DNA from: Mesorhizobium sp. B2-3-4
GTDB lineage: Bacteria; Pseudomonadota; Alphaproteobacteria; Rhizobiales; Rhizobiaceae
Direction of reading: 5' to 3'
Length of the DNA stretch: 64,000 bases
NCBI RefSeq assembly: GCF_006442315.1
Contig: NZ_VFVY01000002.1
Span: forward strand, 372,001-436,000
This document shows, piece by piece, positions 27,134 to 36,411 of this stretch. Positions within the stretch are counted from its first letter, which is position 1. Each line of letters opens with the position of its first letter. The position numbers and the translations under genes are program-made. Below the pieces are notes generated by a model, which saw only the letters and a program-made list of their open reading frames with translations, made no database searches and was not told where the DNA came from.

Positions 27134-27913
27134 TCACACCCAGCCCGCGTCGACAATGAACTGCTGGCTCGTGCACATGCGGCTGTCATCGGCGGCGAGG
27201 AACAGTGCCATGCGCGCGATGTCAGAGGGCTGCAGCCGGTCGGGCAGGCACTGCCTCTCCTTGATCTGGCGCTCGCCGGCCGGGTTCAGCCACAGCCGCA
27301 TCTGGCGCTCGGTCATAACCCAGCCCGGCACCATGCAGTTGACACGGATACGCTCGGGGCCGAGCTCGCGCGCCAGCGCCCGCGTCATGCCGTAGACGGC
27401 GGCCTTCGCGGTGACATAGGCCGGGCAATCGGGATCGCCGACCATCCAGGTGATGGAACCGAAATTGATGATCGAGCCGCCGCCCAGCGAACCCATCTGC
27501 GGACGCACCGCTTGCGCGGCGAAGAACTGATGGCGCAGATTGACCGCCATGCGGTCGTCCCAATAGGCCGGCGTGACGTCTTTGGTCTGATGGCGGTCGT
27601 CATTGCCGGCATTGTTGCACAGCACCTCGATCGGGCCGTTCCGCAGCATTGCCTCGACGGTTGCCGCCTGCAACTCCTCGACATTGCGCAGGTCGCAGGC
27701 AATGAACAGTGGGGCGGGATGTCCCTCGGCCGCGATCGCCTCGACCAGGCGGCGCGAAGGCTCTTCGGCCAGATCGACGAAGGCGACGCGGCTGCCCTGC
27801 GCGCAGAAATGGCGCACCAGGCTTTCGCCGATGCCGCTGCCCCCGCCGGTTATGAAGACGCTGCGGCCCTTGAGGCTGGGGTAGGTCGCGTAGTCGCCGA
27901 TCTGGTCCGTCAT
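27134..27913 (-). CDS. SDR family sugar dehydrogenase
   Basis: NAD(P)-dependent short-chain dehydrogenase, 259 aa. The cofactor motif is TGGGSGIGE, with NNAG in CNNAGNDD. The catalytic residues are Ser in FGSITW and YVTAK (Tyr, Lys). The C-terminus FIVDAGWV is typical of classical SDRs. ATG 27913 has GGGAGAGG upstream. By position it should oxidise an aldose (L-arabinose, D-galactose or L-fucose type) to the aldonolactone ahead of the dehydratase. Confidence 0.83.
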   Translation of the reverse strand: MTDQIGDYATYPSLKGRSVFITGGGSGIGESLVRHFCAQGSRVAFVDLAEEPSRRLVEAIAAEGHPAPLFIACDLRNVEELQAATVEAMLRNGPIEVLCNNAGNDDRHQTKDVTPAYWDDRMAVNLRHQFFAAQAVRPQMGSLGGGSIINFGSITWMVGDPDCPAYVTAKAAVYGMTRALARELGPERIRVNCMVPGWVMTERQMRLWLNPAGERQIKERQCLPDRLQPSDIARMALFLAADDSRMCTSQQFIVDAGWV

Positions 27914-27924
27914 CACGCCTCTCC

Positions 27925-29652
27925 CTAGTGAGAATGCCGGGGAATGCCGGCGTCGCGCCGGCCGACGAGAAAGTCGAAGTCGCATCCCTTGTCGGCCTGC
28001 AGCACGCGCTCGACATAGAGGCTCTGGTAGCCGCCCTGAGGCGGCGCCGGAGGCTTCCAGTCGCGGCGGCGGATCGCCAGTTCCTCATCCGACACCAAAA
28101 GCTCCAGCCGGCGACCGGCGACGTCGAGCTCGATGAGATCGCCGTCGCGCACCAGCGCGAGTGTGCCGCCGGCCGCGGCCTCCGGCGCCACATGCAGCAC
28201 CACCGTGCCGTAGGCGGTGCCGCTCATGCGCGCGTCGGAAATGCGCACCATGTCGGAGACGCCTTGCCTGAGGAGTTTGGCCGGTAGGGGCATGTTGCCG
28301 ACCTCGGCCATTCCCGGGTAGCCGCGCGGCCCGCAATTCTTCAGCACCATCACAGAGGAGGCATCGATATCCAGTTCCGGATCGTCGATGCGGGCGTGGT
28401 AATGCTCGATGTTCTCGAAGACGACGGCTTTGCCGCGATGCTGCATCAGCTCCGGCGTCGCCGCCGACGGCTTGATCACCGCGCCGTTGGGCGCCAGATT
28501 GCCGCGCAGGATCGAAATGCCGCCCTCCTTGGTCAGCGGCTCGCTCAACGGCCGGATGACTTCGCGGTTGTAGTTGGGTGCTCCGTCGATCAGTTCACCG
28601 ATCGTCTGGGCGCTGACGGTCATGACGTCGCGATGAAGAAGCCCAACTTCATCAAGCGACGCCATGACCGCAGCTAGCCCCCCGGCATAGTAGAAATCTT
28701 CCATCAGGAACCGGCCCGACGGCATCAGATCGACGATGGTAGGAACGTCGCGGCCAAGGCGGTCCCAGTCATCGAGGCTGAGATCGACGCCGACCCGGTT
28801 GGCGATGGCGATCAGATGCAGCACCGCATTGGTCGAGCCGCCGATGGCGCCATTGACGCGAATGGCGTTCTCGAAGGCTTGCCGGGTGAGGATCTGCGCA
28901 ATCGTCACGTCCCGGTGGACCAGGTCGACGATCTGCCGTCCCGCCAACTGGGCGAGCACGCCGCGGCGCGAATCCACCGCCGGAATAGCGGCATTGTCCG
29001 GCATGCCGATGCCGAGCGCTTCCACCATGCTGGCCATGGTCGAGGCCGTGCCCATCGTCATGCAACTGCCCGCCGACCGGCTCTGGCCCTGCTCGGCGGC
29101 AAGGAAGTCGGCGACCGGCATGCGGCCTGCCTTGACCTCCTCGGCGAATTTCCAGACATGCGTGCCGGAACCGATATCCTGTCCGCGGAACTTGCCGTTG
29201 AGCATCGGTCCGCCGGACACGGCGATGGTCGGCAGGTTGCACGAGGCAGCCCCCATCAGCAGCGCCGGCGTGGTCTTGTCGCAGCCGACCAGCAGGATGA
29301 CGCCATCGATCGGATTGCCCCGGATCGATTCCTCGACGTCCATGCTGGCGAGGTTGCGGAACAGCATGGCGGTGGGGCGCATGTTGCTTTCGCCCAGCGA
29401 CATCACCGGAAACTCCAGCGGCAGGCCGCCGGCTTCATAGACGCCGCGCTTGACGTGATCGGCGAGCGCGCGCAGATGCGCGTTGCAAGGGGTCAGTTCC
29501 GACCAGGTGTTGCAGATGCCGATCACCGGCCGGCCATCGAAAGCATCCGCCGGTATGCCCTGGTTCTTCATCCAGCTGCGATGCATGAAGGCATTCTTGC
29601 CTTCGCCGCCGAACCAGGCTTCGGACCGCAGTTTGCGTTTGGTCTCGGTCAC
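27925..29652 (-). CDS. IlvD/Edd family aldonate dehydratase (L-arabonate dehydratase-like)
   Basis: Fe-S dehydratase of 575 aa converting an aldonate to its 2-keto-3-deoxy acid. Cluster and metal residues are in GICNTWSELTPCN, LVGCDKTTPA and SAGSCMTMGTAST, the sugar-acid branch rather than dihydroxyacid dehydratase. The C-terminal NCGPRGYPGMAEVGN and SDARMSGTAYG match the family. GTG start at 29652 overlaps the regulator stop (GTGA). It is the central enzyme of the non-phosphorylative aldose pathway proposed for this operon. Confidence 0.86.
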   Translation of the reverse strand: MTETKRKLRSEAWFGGEGKNAFMHRSWMKNQGIPADAFDGRPVIGICNTWSELTPCNAHLRALADHVKRGVYEAGGLPLEFPVMSLGESNMRPTAMLFRNLASMDVEESIRGNPIDGVILLVGCDKTTPALLMGAASCNLPTIAVSGGPMLNGKFRGQDIGSGTHVWKFAEEVKAGRMPVADFLAAEQGQSRSAGSCMTMGTASTMASMVEALGIGMPDNAAIPAVDSRRGVLAQLAGRQIVDLVHRDVTIAQILTRQAFENAIRVNGAIGGSTNAVLHLIAIANRVGVDLSLDDWDRLGRDVPTIVDLMPSGRFLMEDFYYAGGLAAVMASLDEVGLLHRDVMTVSAQTIGELIDGAPNYNREVIRPLSEPLTKEGGISILRGNLAPNGAVIKPSAATPELMQHRGKAVVFENIEHYHARIDDPELDIDASSVMVLKNCGPRGYPGMAEVGNMPLPAKLLRQGVSDMVRISDARMSGTAYGTVVLHVAPEAAAGGTLALVRDGDLIELDVAGRRLELLVSDEELAIRRRDWKPPAPPQGGYQSLYVERVLQADKGCDFDFLVGRRDAGIPRHSH

Positions 29653-30449
29653 GATTGCTGGCCCCGATCGTTGCGGCGTCTGTTGCGGTTCTCGACGCTG
29701 CGGCGCACGTCGTCCTCGGCATTGTCGATCAGCACCAGCAGCGCTTTTTGCGCACCGATGGCGTCGCCGGCGGCGATCTTTTCGGCCACCTGCCGATGCA
29801 GCGGCAAGGAGTGGCGCTGCCCTTCCGGGTTGTCGTTGGAGAGGCGGAAGCTCATGACCAGTGCGGTCTCGACCAGCGCCGCCAGCGAACCGATCAGCTC
29901 GTTGCCGGTCATGCGCAGGATGGTCTGGTGGAACACGAGGTCGGGCTTGGCGAAGCGGTCGCCATCGTCGACAACCGCTTCCATCTCCGTCAGCGCAGCG
30001 TTGATCTCGGCGATCTGCTCTGGCGTGGCGCGTTGTGCGGCAAGCGCGGCCGACATCGGCTCGATGGCGCGGCGCAGTTCAAACAGCGCGCGCACATCGT
30101 CGGCGCTGACACCGCCGGCGTAACGCCATGACAGGACGTCGGGGTCGAGGAAGTTCCAGTCGGAGCGTGGGCGCACCCGCGTTCCAGTCCTTGGCCGCGA
30201 TTCGACCAGTCCCTTGCCGGCCAGGACCTTGATCGCCTCGCGCAACACGGTGCGGCTGACGCCCAACATCTCGCTGGAATCATCGGCATTGGGCAGGGCT
30301 TCGCCGGGCAGGAAGTCGCCCTGCACGATGCGCAAGCCGATCTGTTCGACGACGGTGGCGTGCAGCGCGGTGGACCCGCTGGAGACCGCCACCGCGACCC
30401 TCGACGTGCGTGCGGTGCTGAACGTTTTGGTATTCTTCATACTATTCAT
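29649..30449 (-). CDS. FadR-type GntR regulator of the aldose operon
   Basis: Regulator of 266 aa. The winged helix (VVEQIGLRIVQGDFLPGEAL, VSRTVLREAIKVLAGKGLVE) and an FCD domain (VFHQTILRMTGNELIG) are clear. ATG 30449 was chosen; ATG 30440 is the alternative. It is first in the operon and divergent from aldose 1-epimerase. A TCATATGA palindrome lies over its start codon, so autoregulation is likely, with release by a sugar acid as in related regulators. Confidence 0.86.
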   Translation of the reverse strand: MNSMKNTKTFSTARTSRVAVAVSSGSTALHATVVEQIGLRIVQGDFLPGEALPNADDSSEMLGVSRTVLREAIKVLAGKGLVESRPRTGTRVRPRSDWNFLDPDVLSWRYAGGVSADDVRALFELRRAIEPMSAALAAQRATPEQIAEINAALTEMEAVVDDGDRFAKPDLVFHQTILRMTGNELIGSLAALVETALVMSFRLSNDNPEGQRHSLPLHRQVAEKIAAGDAIGAQKALLVLIDNAEDDVRRSVENRNRRRNDRGQQS

Positions 30450-30495
30450 ATGATATGTCTTATAGCCATGGCGACTGGAGTCAAGGGATTGGGGA
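30441..30495. promoter_or_regulatory. Divergent control region with TCATATGA palindrome
   Basis: The short 46-bp gap between the regulator and epimerase genes is AT-rich at its left end. A perfect 8-bp palindrome TCATATGA (30446-30453) within CATACTATTCATATGATATG is the best operator candidate for the adjacent FadR-type protein. A short Shine-Dalgarno-like GGATTGGGG precedes the epimerase start. Confidence 0.4.
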
Positions 30496-31431
30496 ATGCC
30501 AATGACAAAGAATTCCGCTGTGGCCGTCGCGCGGCACACGGAGCTGGTGTCGATCAGTGACGGCACCGCGACGGTAGAGATCGCTCCGGCCGCTGGCGGG
30601 GCGCTTGCGTCGTATCGCTGGTGGCCGAATGGCGTTGCCGTGGATTGGCTGCGGCCGGCCGATCCGGCGGCGATCGGCCGCCGCGATGCCGGTGCCATGG
30701 CTTGCTTTCCGCTCGTTCCCTATTCGAACCGCATAAGGGATGGCCGCTTCGAATTCGCGGGACGTTCCGTCCAACTGCCGACAGGCCCTGGCGATCCACA
30801 TCATGAGCATGGCCATGGCTGGCGTCACCCGTGGGCGGTGAAGCGGCACGAAGCCGCCATGGTCGTCCTTGGCTATCGCCACGCCGGCGATTCCTGGCCA
30901 TGGGCCTATGAGGCCGAGCAAGAGATCTCTCTGGCCGACGGCAGGCTTTGCATCACCATCGCGGTGCGCAACCTGTCGGACACGGCGATGCCGGTCGGCT
31001 TCGGCCTCCATCCCCATCTTCCGGCGACACCGTGGACGCATGTCCAGGCCAAGGTATCGGGCATGTGGGAGACCGACGCGGAGGTTCTGCCCGTCCGGCA
31101 TGTTCAGCCGCCCAAGGGGGCGGATCCGTCCATCGGCTTCGACGTGTCGGAAGTGGATTTCGACACCGTCTTCACCGGATGGACGCGTCGCGCCCGGATC
31201 ACCTGGGCCGAATACGGGCGGCAACTGGACATCGAGGCGGAAGCGCCGCTCGATTATCTCGTCCTCTACATGCCGCCGGGCGAGGCGTTCTTTTGCGCCG
31301 AGCCGGTCAGCAACATCACCGACGCTTTCAACCGGATGGGCAACGGGAGCGCCGACACGGGATGTATGGTCCTGGCGCCCGGCGAGACGCGATCCGCGAG
31401 CGTCCGCTTCATGCCATCGCTGGTGGTCTGA
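30496..31431 (+). CDS. Aldose 1-epimerase (mutarotase) family
   Basis: Galactose-mutarotase-like protein, 311 aa, interconverting alpha and beta anomers so that the SDR dehydrogenase gets its preferred form. The sugar-phosphate ring residues appear as FPLVPYSNRIRDGRF, the catalytic His as EHGHGWRHPW and VGFGLHPHLP, and a late acidic region EPVSNITDAFN. ATG 30496 or 30502 may start. Divergent from the aldose operon and likely under the same regulator. Confidence 0.86.
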   Translation: MPMTKNSAVAVARHTELVSISDGTATVEIAPAAGGALASYRWWPNGVAVDWLRPADPAAIGRRDAGAMACFPLVPYSNRIRDGRFEFAGRSVQLPTGPGDPHHEHGHGWRHPWAVKRHEAAMVVLGYRHAGDSWPWAYEAEQEISLADGRLCITIAVRNLSDTAMPVGFGLHPHLPATPWTHVQAKVSGMWETDAEVLPVRHVQPPKGADPSIGFDVSEVDFDTVFTGWTRRARITWAEYGRQLDIEAEAPLDYLVLYMPPGEAFFCAEPVSNITDAFNRMGNGSADTGCMVLAPGETRSASVRFMPSLVV

Positions 31432-31448
31432 GCGCCAGGGAGGCGCTC
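31430..31448. terminator. Hairpin between convergent epimerase and vdh genes
   Basis: Perfect 7-bp stem GAGCGCC / GGCGCTC with loop AGGGA, overlapping the epimerase TGA and 15 bases short of the vdh stop. It can serve both strands; no T-run. Confidence 0.55.
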
Positions 31449-31462
31449 AACGCAGGATCGGT

Positions 31463-32908
31463 TCAGAACGGATAGTGCTGGCCCGGGTCTTCGATCGTCA
31501 CCCAGCGCAGATCGGTGAATTCGGCGATCGAGGCCTTGCCGCCGAAGCGGCCATAGCCCGATCCCTTGACGCCGCCGAACGGCATCTGCGCCTCATCTCC
31601 GACAGTCGGTCCGTTGATGTGGCAGATGCCCGCCTGGATGCGGGCGGCGACCGCCATGGCCCTTTTGATGTCGCGGCTGAAGACGGCTGACGACAAGCCG
31701 TATTCGGTGTCGTTGGCGATCCTGACGGCCTCGTCTTCCCCCTTCACGCGGATCACCGGCTTGACCGGGCCGAAGGATTCTTCCGCATAGACACGCATCG
31801 CCGGCGTCACATGGTCGAGCAGCGTCGCCTCCACCACGGTACCCCGGCGTTTGCCGCCGGCGACAAGGCTGGCGCCCTTGGCGACTGCGTCGGCAACGAG
31901 CTCCTCCATCTTGTCGGCGGCCTGGCTGCTGATCAGCGAGCCCAGCACGACATGGCCGCGCGGATCGCCCGCCGGCAGCTGCGAGGCACGAGCGGCGAGC
32001 TTCGTCACGAACGCATCGGCGATCTTTTCGTCGACGATCAGCCGCTCGGTCGACATGCAGATCTGACCCTGATGCATGAAGGCGCCGAAGGTTGCCGCAT
32101 TGACCGCGGCGTCGATGTCGGCGTCTTCGAGCACAAGCAGCGGCGCCTTGCCGCCGAGTTCGAGCAGGGCCGGCTTCAGGTGCCGTCCTGCAAGTTCCGC
32201 GATGATCCGGCCGACCTTGGTCGAGCCGGTGAAGTTGACGCGCTTGACCGAGGCATGCGCGACCAGCCTTTCGACAATCCCGGCGGCATCCTTGGGATCG
32301 TTGGTGACGACGTTGATGACGCCCTTGGGCAGCCCGGCCTCGACCAGCACCTGGCCGATCAGCCGGTGCGTGCCGGGGCACATTTCGGAGGCCTTCAGCA
32401 CCACCGTGTTGCCGCAGGCGATCGGCATCGCCACGGCGCGGGTGCCCAGAATGACCGGCGCATTCCAGGGCGCGATGCCGAGGCAGACGCCGGCGGGCTG
32501 GCGGATCGCCATGGCGAGCGTGCCCGGCTTGTCGGAGGGAATGATCTCGCCCGAAATCTGTGTCGTCATAGCCGCCGCCTCGCGCAGCATGTTGGCCGCC
32601 AGCATGACGTTGAAGCCGGCCCACGGACCGGTGGCGCCGGTCTCTTCCATCATCAGCTTCGTGAACGCGCCGACCTTCGAGGCCATCACCTCGGCCGCCT
32701 TCAGGAGCAGCAAACGGCGCTCGCCCGGGCCGGTCCGCGACCAGGCGGGAAAGGCAGCGGCGGCGGCGTCGACGGCCGCATCGGCATCGGCGATGCTGGC
32801 TGCCGCCGCGCGCGTCGCAAGCTTGCCCGTTAAGGGGTCGAGCCGATCATAGGAAGCCTTGCCGGTGGCCGCCCGTTCATCGCCGTCGATCAGAAGTCCG
32901 ATATCCAT
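31463..32908 (-). CDS. vdh: Vanillin/aromatic aldehyde dehydrogenase
   Basis: NAD(P)-dependent aldehyde dehydrogenase, 481 aa, oxidising vanillin or 4-hydroxybenzaldehyde to the acid. The catalytic Glu is in LLELGGKAPL and the Cys in MHQGQICMSTERLIVD. NFTGSTKVGR is the cofactor strand. The block GICHINGPTVGDEAQMPFGG with the C-terminal LRWVTIEDPGQHYPF recalls characterised Pseudomonas vanillin dehydrogenases closely. ATG 32908 has GAGGGAAAG upstream. It ends the operon headed by the protocatechuate-type importer, so it feeds vanillate or 4-hydroxybenzoate toward pobA/pca. No vanAB is in the window. Confidence 0.8.
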   Translation of the reverse strand: MDIGLLIDGDERAATGKASYDRLDPLTGKLATRAAAASIADADAAVDAAAAAFPAWSRTGPGERRLLLLKAAEVMASKVGAFTKLMMEETGATGPWAGFNVMLAANMLREAAAMTTQISGEIIPSDKPGTLAMAIRQPAGVCLGIAPWNAPVILGTRAVAMPIACGNTVVLKASEMCPGTHRLIGQVLVEAGLPKGVINVVTNDPKDAAGIVERLVAHASVKRVNFTGSTKVGRIIAELAGRHLKPALLELGGKAPLLVLEDADIDAAVNAATFGAFMHQGQICMSTERLIVDEKIADAFVTKLAARASQLPAGDPRGHVVLGSLISSQAADKMEELVADAVAKGASLVAGGKRRGTVVEATLLDHVTPAMRVYAEESFGPVKPVIRVKGEDEAVRIANDTEYGLSSAVFSRDIKRAMAVAARIQAGICHINGPTVGDEAQMPFGGVKGSGYGRFGGKASIAEFTDLRWVTIEDPGQHYPF

Positions 32909-32949
32909 TGATCTTTCCCTCACTCCCGATGGAGCCTTTGAATTGGATG

Positions 32950-33735
32950 TTAGAAGCCGAACATCTCGGCATTGATCGATGCTTCGAGGCCGCCGTCAAC
33001 GGGTACGTTGGCGCCGTTGATCCAGCGGGCACCGTCCGAACACAGGAATAGCACGACCGGGGCGATATCCCCCGACGTGCCCGCGCGTCCAACCCGGGCG
33101 ATGTCGCTGTCGACGCGCGCATCGCCCAGCACGGTGCGGAACTGTTTCAGGATCGGCGTCTCGACCGGGCCGGGGCTCACCGCATTGACGCGGATGCCAC
33201 GGCGTTTGAACAGGTCCTGATGCGCGGCGCGAAAGGTCCATAGCAGCAGCAATTCCTTGGAGACGGGATAGCTTTCCTCGTTTCTGACGACATGGGTGCA
33301 GACAACTTCCTCGACATTGGGAAAGCCCTCGATGGCGACCATCGAGGTGGCGCGGTTGAGATTGGCGCGCCAGCCATAGCCCGCGATCGAGGCAACGTTG
33401 ACGATGGCGCCGCCCTCGCGAAGTTTTGGCGCCAGGCCCTCCGAGAGCGCCCGCAGCCCGAAGAAATTCACCGCCAGCGTCGGCGCCGCGCCGGTGTTGC
33501 CGGACAGTCCGGCGACATTGCACAATGCGTCGATGCGCTGCGGCAGGCGCGCGATGAGGTCATCGACGCCGGCCTTCGACGATATGTCGGCCTTGACGAA
33601 ACTGCCGGCCGGCGCGGCTGGCTCGCGCATGTCGACGCCGATTACGTCGGCGCCAAGCTGGCCGGCGAGCTCTGCCGTGCGCGCGCCGATGCCTGAGGCG
33701 GCACCGGTGATGAGGATGGTCTTGCCGAAAAGCAT
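32950..33735 (-). CDS. SDR, coniferyl-alcohol dehydrogenase-like
   Basis: Short-chain dehydrogenase, 261 aa. TGAASGIGA is the cofactor loop, CNVAG replaces NNAG, and the active site is VASIAG with YPVSK (Tyr, Lys) followed by ELLLLWTFRA. The C-terminus INGANVPVDGGLEAS and the bulky insert before the Tyr resemble CalA-type coniferyl-alcohol dehydrogenase and 3-alpha-hydroxysteroid dehydrogenases. It sits 2 bases after a permease gene and before vdh, which supports an aryl alcohol (coniferyl or benzyl type) substrate. Confidence 0.72.
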   Translation of the reverse strand: MLFGKTILITGAASGIGARTAELAGQLGADVIGVDMREPAAPAGSFVKADISSKAGVDDLIARLPQRIDALCNVAGLSGNTGAAPTLAVNFFGLRALSEGLAPKLREGGAIVNVASIAGYGWRANLNRATSMVAIEGFPNVEEVVCTHVVRNEESYPVSKELLLLWTFRAAHQDLFKRRGIRVNAVSPGPVETPILKQFRTVLGDARVDSDIARVGRAGTSGDIAPVVLFLCSDGARWINGANVPVDGGLEASINAEMFGF

Positions 33736-33737
33736 GG

Positions 33738-34799
33738 TTATGCCTTCTCCTGAAGCTGTGTGGTGCCCTCGAGCGAGGGCGCGGTGCCATCATTGGCCGG
33801 CGTGTTTCCTGGAAACGTGACGCGGTAGCCGACCGGCAGCAGGCGCAGGCCAAAGCGCTCCTCGATCGTCCCCCACAGGCCGCGCGGCAGGAACAGCGAG
33901 AACAGCACTGCGATAGCGCCAAGCCCGACCAGGTACCAGACGCCGGTGCCGCCGAACCACGTCTCGATGAGGAAGAACACCACCGCGCCCAGGATGGCGC
34001 CCTCGAACGTGCCGATACCGCCGACCAGCACCATGAAGATCATGTAGGCGGTCCACTGCACGTTGAAATAGGTTTTCGGCTGGAAGGTGATCGACGTCGC
34101 CAGCCACAGCGCGCCGGCAATGCCGATGCCGAAGGCGGCGAGCACGAACAGGAGCCGCTTGGTGCCGGTGACGCGCACGCCGACCGAGGCCGCGGCATCC
34201 TCATTGTCGCGGATGGCGCGGATGGCGGCGCCAGTGCTGCCGCGCAGCAGGCCGAACAGTATGGCGAGCAGGGCGCTCATCGAGGCCAGCGCCAGCCAGT
34301 AGATCGTAACCCGTCTGGTGCCGGCGTCGTAGACATTGAGCGAGATCAGGGACGTGCCGGTCTCGCCCTGCACCAGTCGGTCAAGATTGACCAAGAGATG
34401 CGTCAGCGCCGCGATCACCCACATGCCGATGGCGAACTCGCCGTTCCTGAGCCGCAGCATCACCAGCGAGAGCGGCCAGGAGACCAGGCCGACGATGATG
34501 CCGGAGGCAAACAGCGCCAGGAACGGATTGAGGCCGGCATCGGCCAGCCGGATGGCGAGATAGGCGCCGAGCCCGAAGAACACCTGCTGGCCGACCGAGA
34601 CCAGGCCGCCGAAGCCGGCGAGCGCGTTCCACATCGCCGCCAGGATCACATAGATGAAAAGCGCCGTCATGCGATCGATCGCGCCGGCCGACAGGGCTTG
34701 TGGTGCGATCGCCAGCAGGGCGATGATGACGGCGACCGCGATCGCAGCGATCCGCGATATCGCGGTGCCGCGCTCGATGACTGGTGAGACCGGGCTCAT
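33738..34799 (-). CDS. Liv-type ABC permease (LivM family) of the protocatechuate-type importer
   Basis: Inner-membrane permease, 353 aa. The LivM landmark GFGGLVSVGQQVFFGLGAYL and the ATPase-coupling loop RAIRDNEDAAASVGVRV are present. An extra C-terminal tail of about 35 polar residues follows the last helix. The ATG overlaps the LivH-type stop (ATGA). Its place behind a PcaQ-type operator marks it as one of the two permeases of the PcaMNVWX system known from Sinorhizobium. Confidence 0.82.
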   Translation of the reverse strand: MSPVSPVIERGTAISRIAAIAVAVIIALLAIAPQALSAGAIDRMTALFIYVILAAMWNALAGFGGLVSVGQQVFFGLGAYLAIRLADAGLNPFLALFASGIIVGLVSWPLSLVMLRLRNGEFAIGMWVIAALTHLLVNLDRLVQGETGTSLISLNVYDAGTRRVTIYWLALASMSALLAILFGLLRGSTGAAIRAIRDNEDAAASVGVRVTGTKRLLFVLAAFGIGIAGALWLATSITFQPKTYFNVQWTAYMIFMVLVGGIGTFEGAILGAVVFFLIETWFGGTGVWYLVGLGAIAVLFSLFLPRGLWGTIEERFGLRLLPVGYRVTFPGNTPANDGTAPSLEGTTQLQEKA

Positions 34800-35692
34800 G
34801 GTGCGCTCCGCGAAGGCGGCTTGAGCAGGCTGCGCAGGCTGAGGCCGGCCATGGAAAGCCGCACGAACAGCACGATGAGGAACACGGCGTGACCGCCGAT
34901 GAGGAAGCCTTGCGGATGCACCTGCGCGCCGAGCGTCTGCGCCAGCGCCAGCACGATGCCGCCGATCAGCGTACCCCACAGCGACCCGGCGCCGCCGATG
35001 ACCGCGGCCTCGAAGGCGAACAGCAATTGCGGCGCGCCGGCATAGGGATCGAAGGTGGCGCGCATGCCGAGAAAGGCGCCGGCCAGGCCGACGGTGACCA
35101 TGGCGATTGCCGCGGCAACCGCATTGGCCCGGCGCGCGTCGACACCCACCAGTCCTGACGTGTCGGGGTCTTCCGAGGTGGCGCGGATGGCGCGGCCGAG
35201 CCCGGTGCGGCTGAGGAACAGCTGCAGCCCGCCAAGCAGCACCACGGCGGTGGCGAACATGATCACCGCCAGCTTGCCTACATAGATGCTTCCGGGCCAT
35301 TCCCAGGAATCGTAGGAGAGGCTGCCGATATAGGGCGCCAGCGAGCGCGTATTGGCGCCGAACTGCTCGAACAGCATGTTGTCGATGACGATGGCGAGGC
35401 CGAAGGTCGTCAGGATGGGCAGCAGCGCTCCGCCGCGCGCGCTGCGCTCGAGCAGGAAGCGCTGCAGCGCCCAGCCAATCGCGGCCATCAGCGGCAACAC
35501 GACGAGCAGGCCGACAAACGGTGAGACATGAAGCCGCAAGGCCAAGAACCACAGCGCATAGGCGGCAAGCACGGCAAGGCTGCCATGGGCGAGGTTGATG
35601 ATGCGCATCACTGAAAACATGAAGGACAGGCCGCAGGCGATCAGCGCGTAATAGCCGCCAAGCAGGATGCCCTGGATGATCTGGTTGCTCAT
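34796..35692 (-). CDS. Liv-type ABC permease (LivH family) of the protocatechuate-type importer
   Basis: Inner-membrane permease, 298 aa, with N-terminal LSFMFSVMRIINLAHGSLAV (LivH signature) and coupling loop RATSEDPDTSGLVGVDA. ATGA overlaps at both ends tie it to the LivF and LivM genes. Partner of the preceding permease. Confidence 0.84.
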   Translation of the reverse strand: MSNQIIQGILLGGYYALIACGLSFMFSVMRIINLAHGSLAVLAAYALWFLALRLHVSPFVGLLVVLPLMAAIGWALQRFLLERSARGGALLPILTTFGLAIVIDNMLFEQFGANTRSLAPYIGSLSYDSWEWPGSIYVGKLAVIMFATAVVLLGGLQLFLSRTGLGRAIRATSEDPDTSGLVGVDARRANAVAAAIAMVTVGLAGAFLGMRATFDPYAGAPQLLFAFEAAVIGGAGSLWGTLIGGIVLALAQTLGAQVHPQGFLIGGHAVFLIVLFVRLSMAGLSLRSLLKPPSRSAP

Positions 35693-36411
35693 GCCGGCTC
35701 GGCTTTCTGCCTGTGCAGGCCGAAATAGGCTTTCGTCACATCATCGCGCGAGACGCTCTTGCTGTCGGCCGCGAGCGCGATACGCCCTTCCAGCATGCAG
35801 ATGACCTTGTCGGAGACCGACAGCGCCCGGCTGAGATCCTGCTCGACCAGGATGATGGTGGTTCCAGAGGCGATCAGGCCTTGCAGCGCGTCATAGACGC
35901 GCTCGACGATTGCCGGCGACAGGCCGAGTGAAACCTCGTCGAGCAAAAGCACGTCCGGATTGCTCATCAGCGCCCGGCCGATCGCCGTCGCCTGCTGTTC
36001 GCCGCCCGAGAGATGGCCCGTCTTGGCATGACGGCGCGGCTTCAGATTGGGAAACATCTCGAGCACCTTGTCGACGCTCCAGTCACCAGGCCGCCCGGCG
36101 GTCCGGCCAAGCAGTAGGTTTTCCTCGACGCTCATGCGCACGAACAGTTTTCGCCCCTCCGGCACCAGCGCGATGCCCATGCCGACGCGTTTGTGCGAAG
36201 GCACATTGGTGAGATCGGCATCGCCCAGCAGCACACGGCCGGCAGCCGGCTGGTGCGCGCCGGCGATGGCCCTGAGCAGCGTCGTCTTGCCGGCGCCGTT
36301 GGCGCCGACCAGCGCCAGCGTCTCGCCGCGCTCGACGCCGAACGTGACGCCGCGCACCGCTTGCAGCAGGCCATGCCTGACAACCAGGTCCTCGACAGCG
36401 AGAAAGCTCAT
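35689..36411 (-). CDS. ABC ATPase (LivF family) of the protocatechuate-type importer
   Basis: ATPase of 240 aa: Walker A GANGAGKTT, signature HLSGGEQQ, Walker B VLLLDEVSLGLSPAIVE, where Val-Ser replaces the usual Pro-Ser of LivF. Overlapping start with the LivG gene (ATGA). Works as a heterodimer with it. Confidence 0.85.
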   Translation of the reverse strand: MSFLAVEDLVVRHGLLQAVRGVTFGVERGETLALVGANGAGKTTLLRAIAGAHQPAAGRVLLGDADLTNVPSHKRVGMGIALVPEGRKLFVRMSVEENLLLGRTAGRPGDWSVDKVLEMFPNLKPRRHAKTGHLSGGEQQATAIGRALMSNPDVLLLDEVSLGLSPAIVERVYDALQGLIASGTTIILVEQDLSRALSVSDKVICMLEGRIALAADSKSVSRDDVTKAYFGLHRQKAEPA

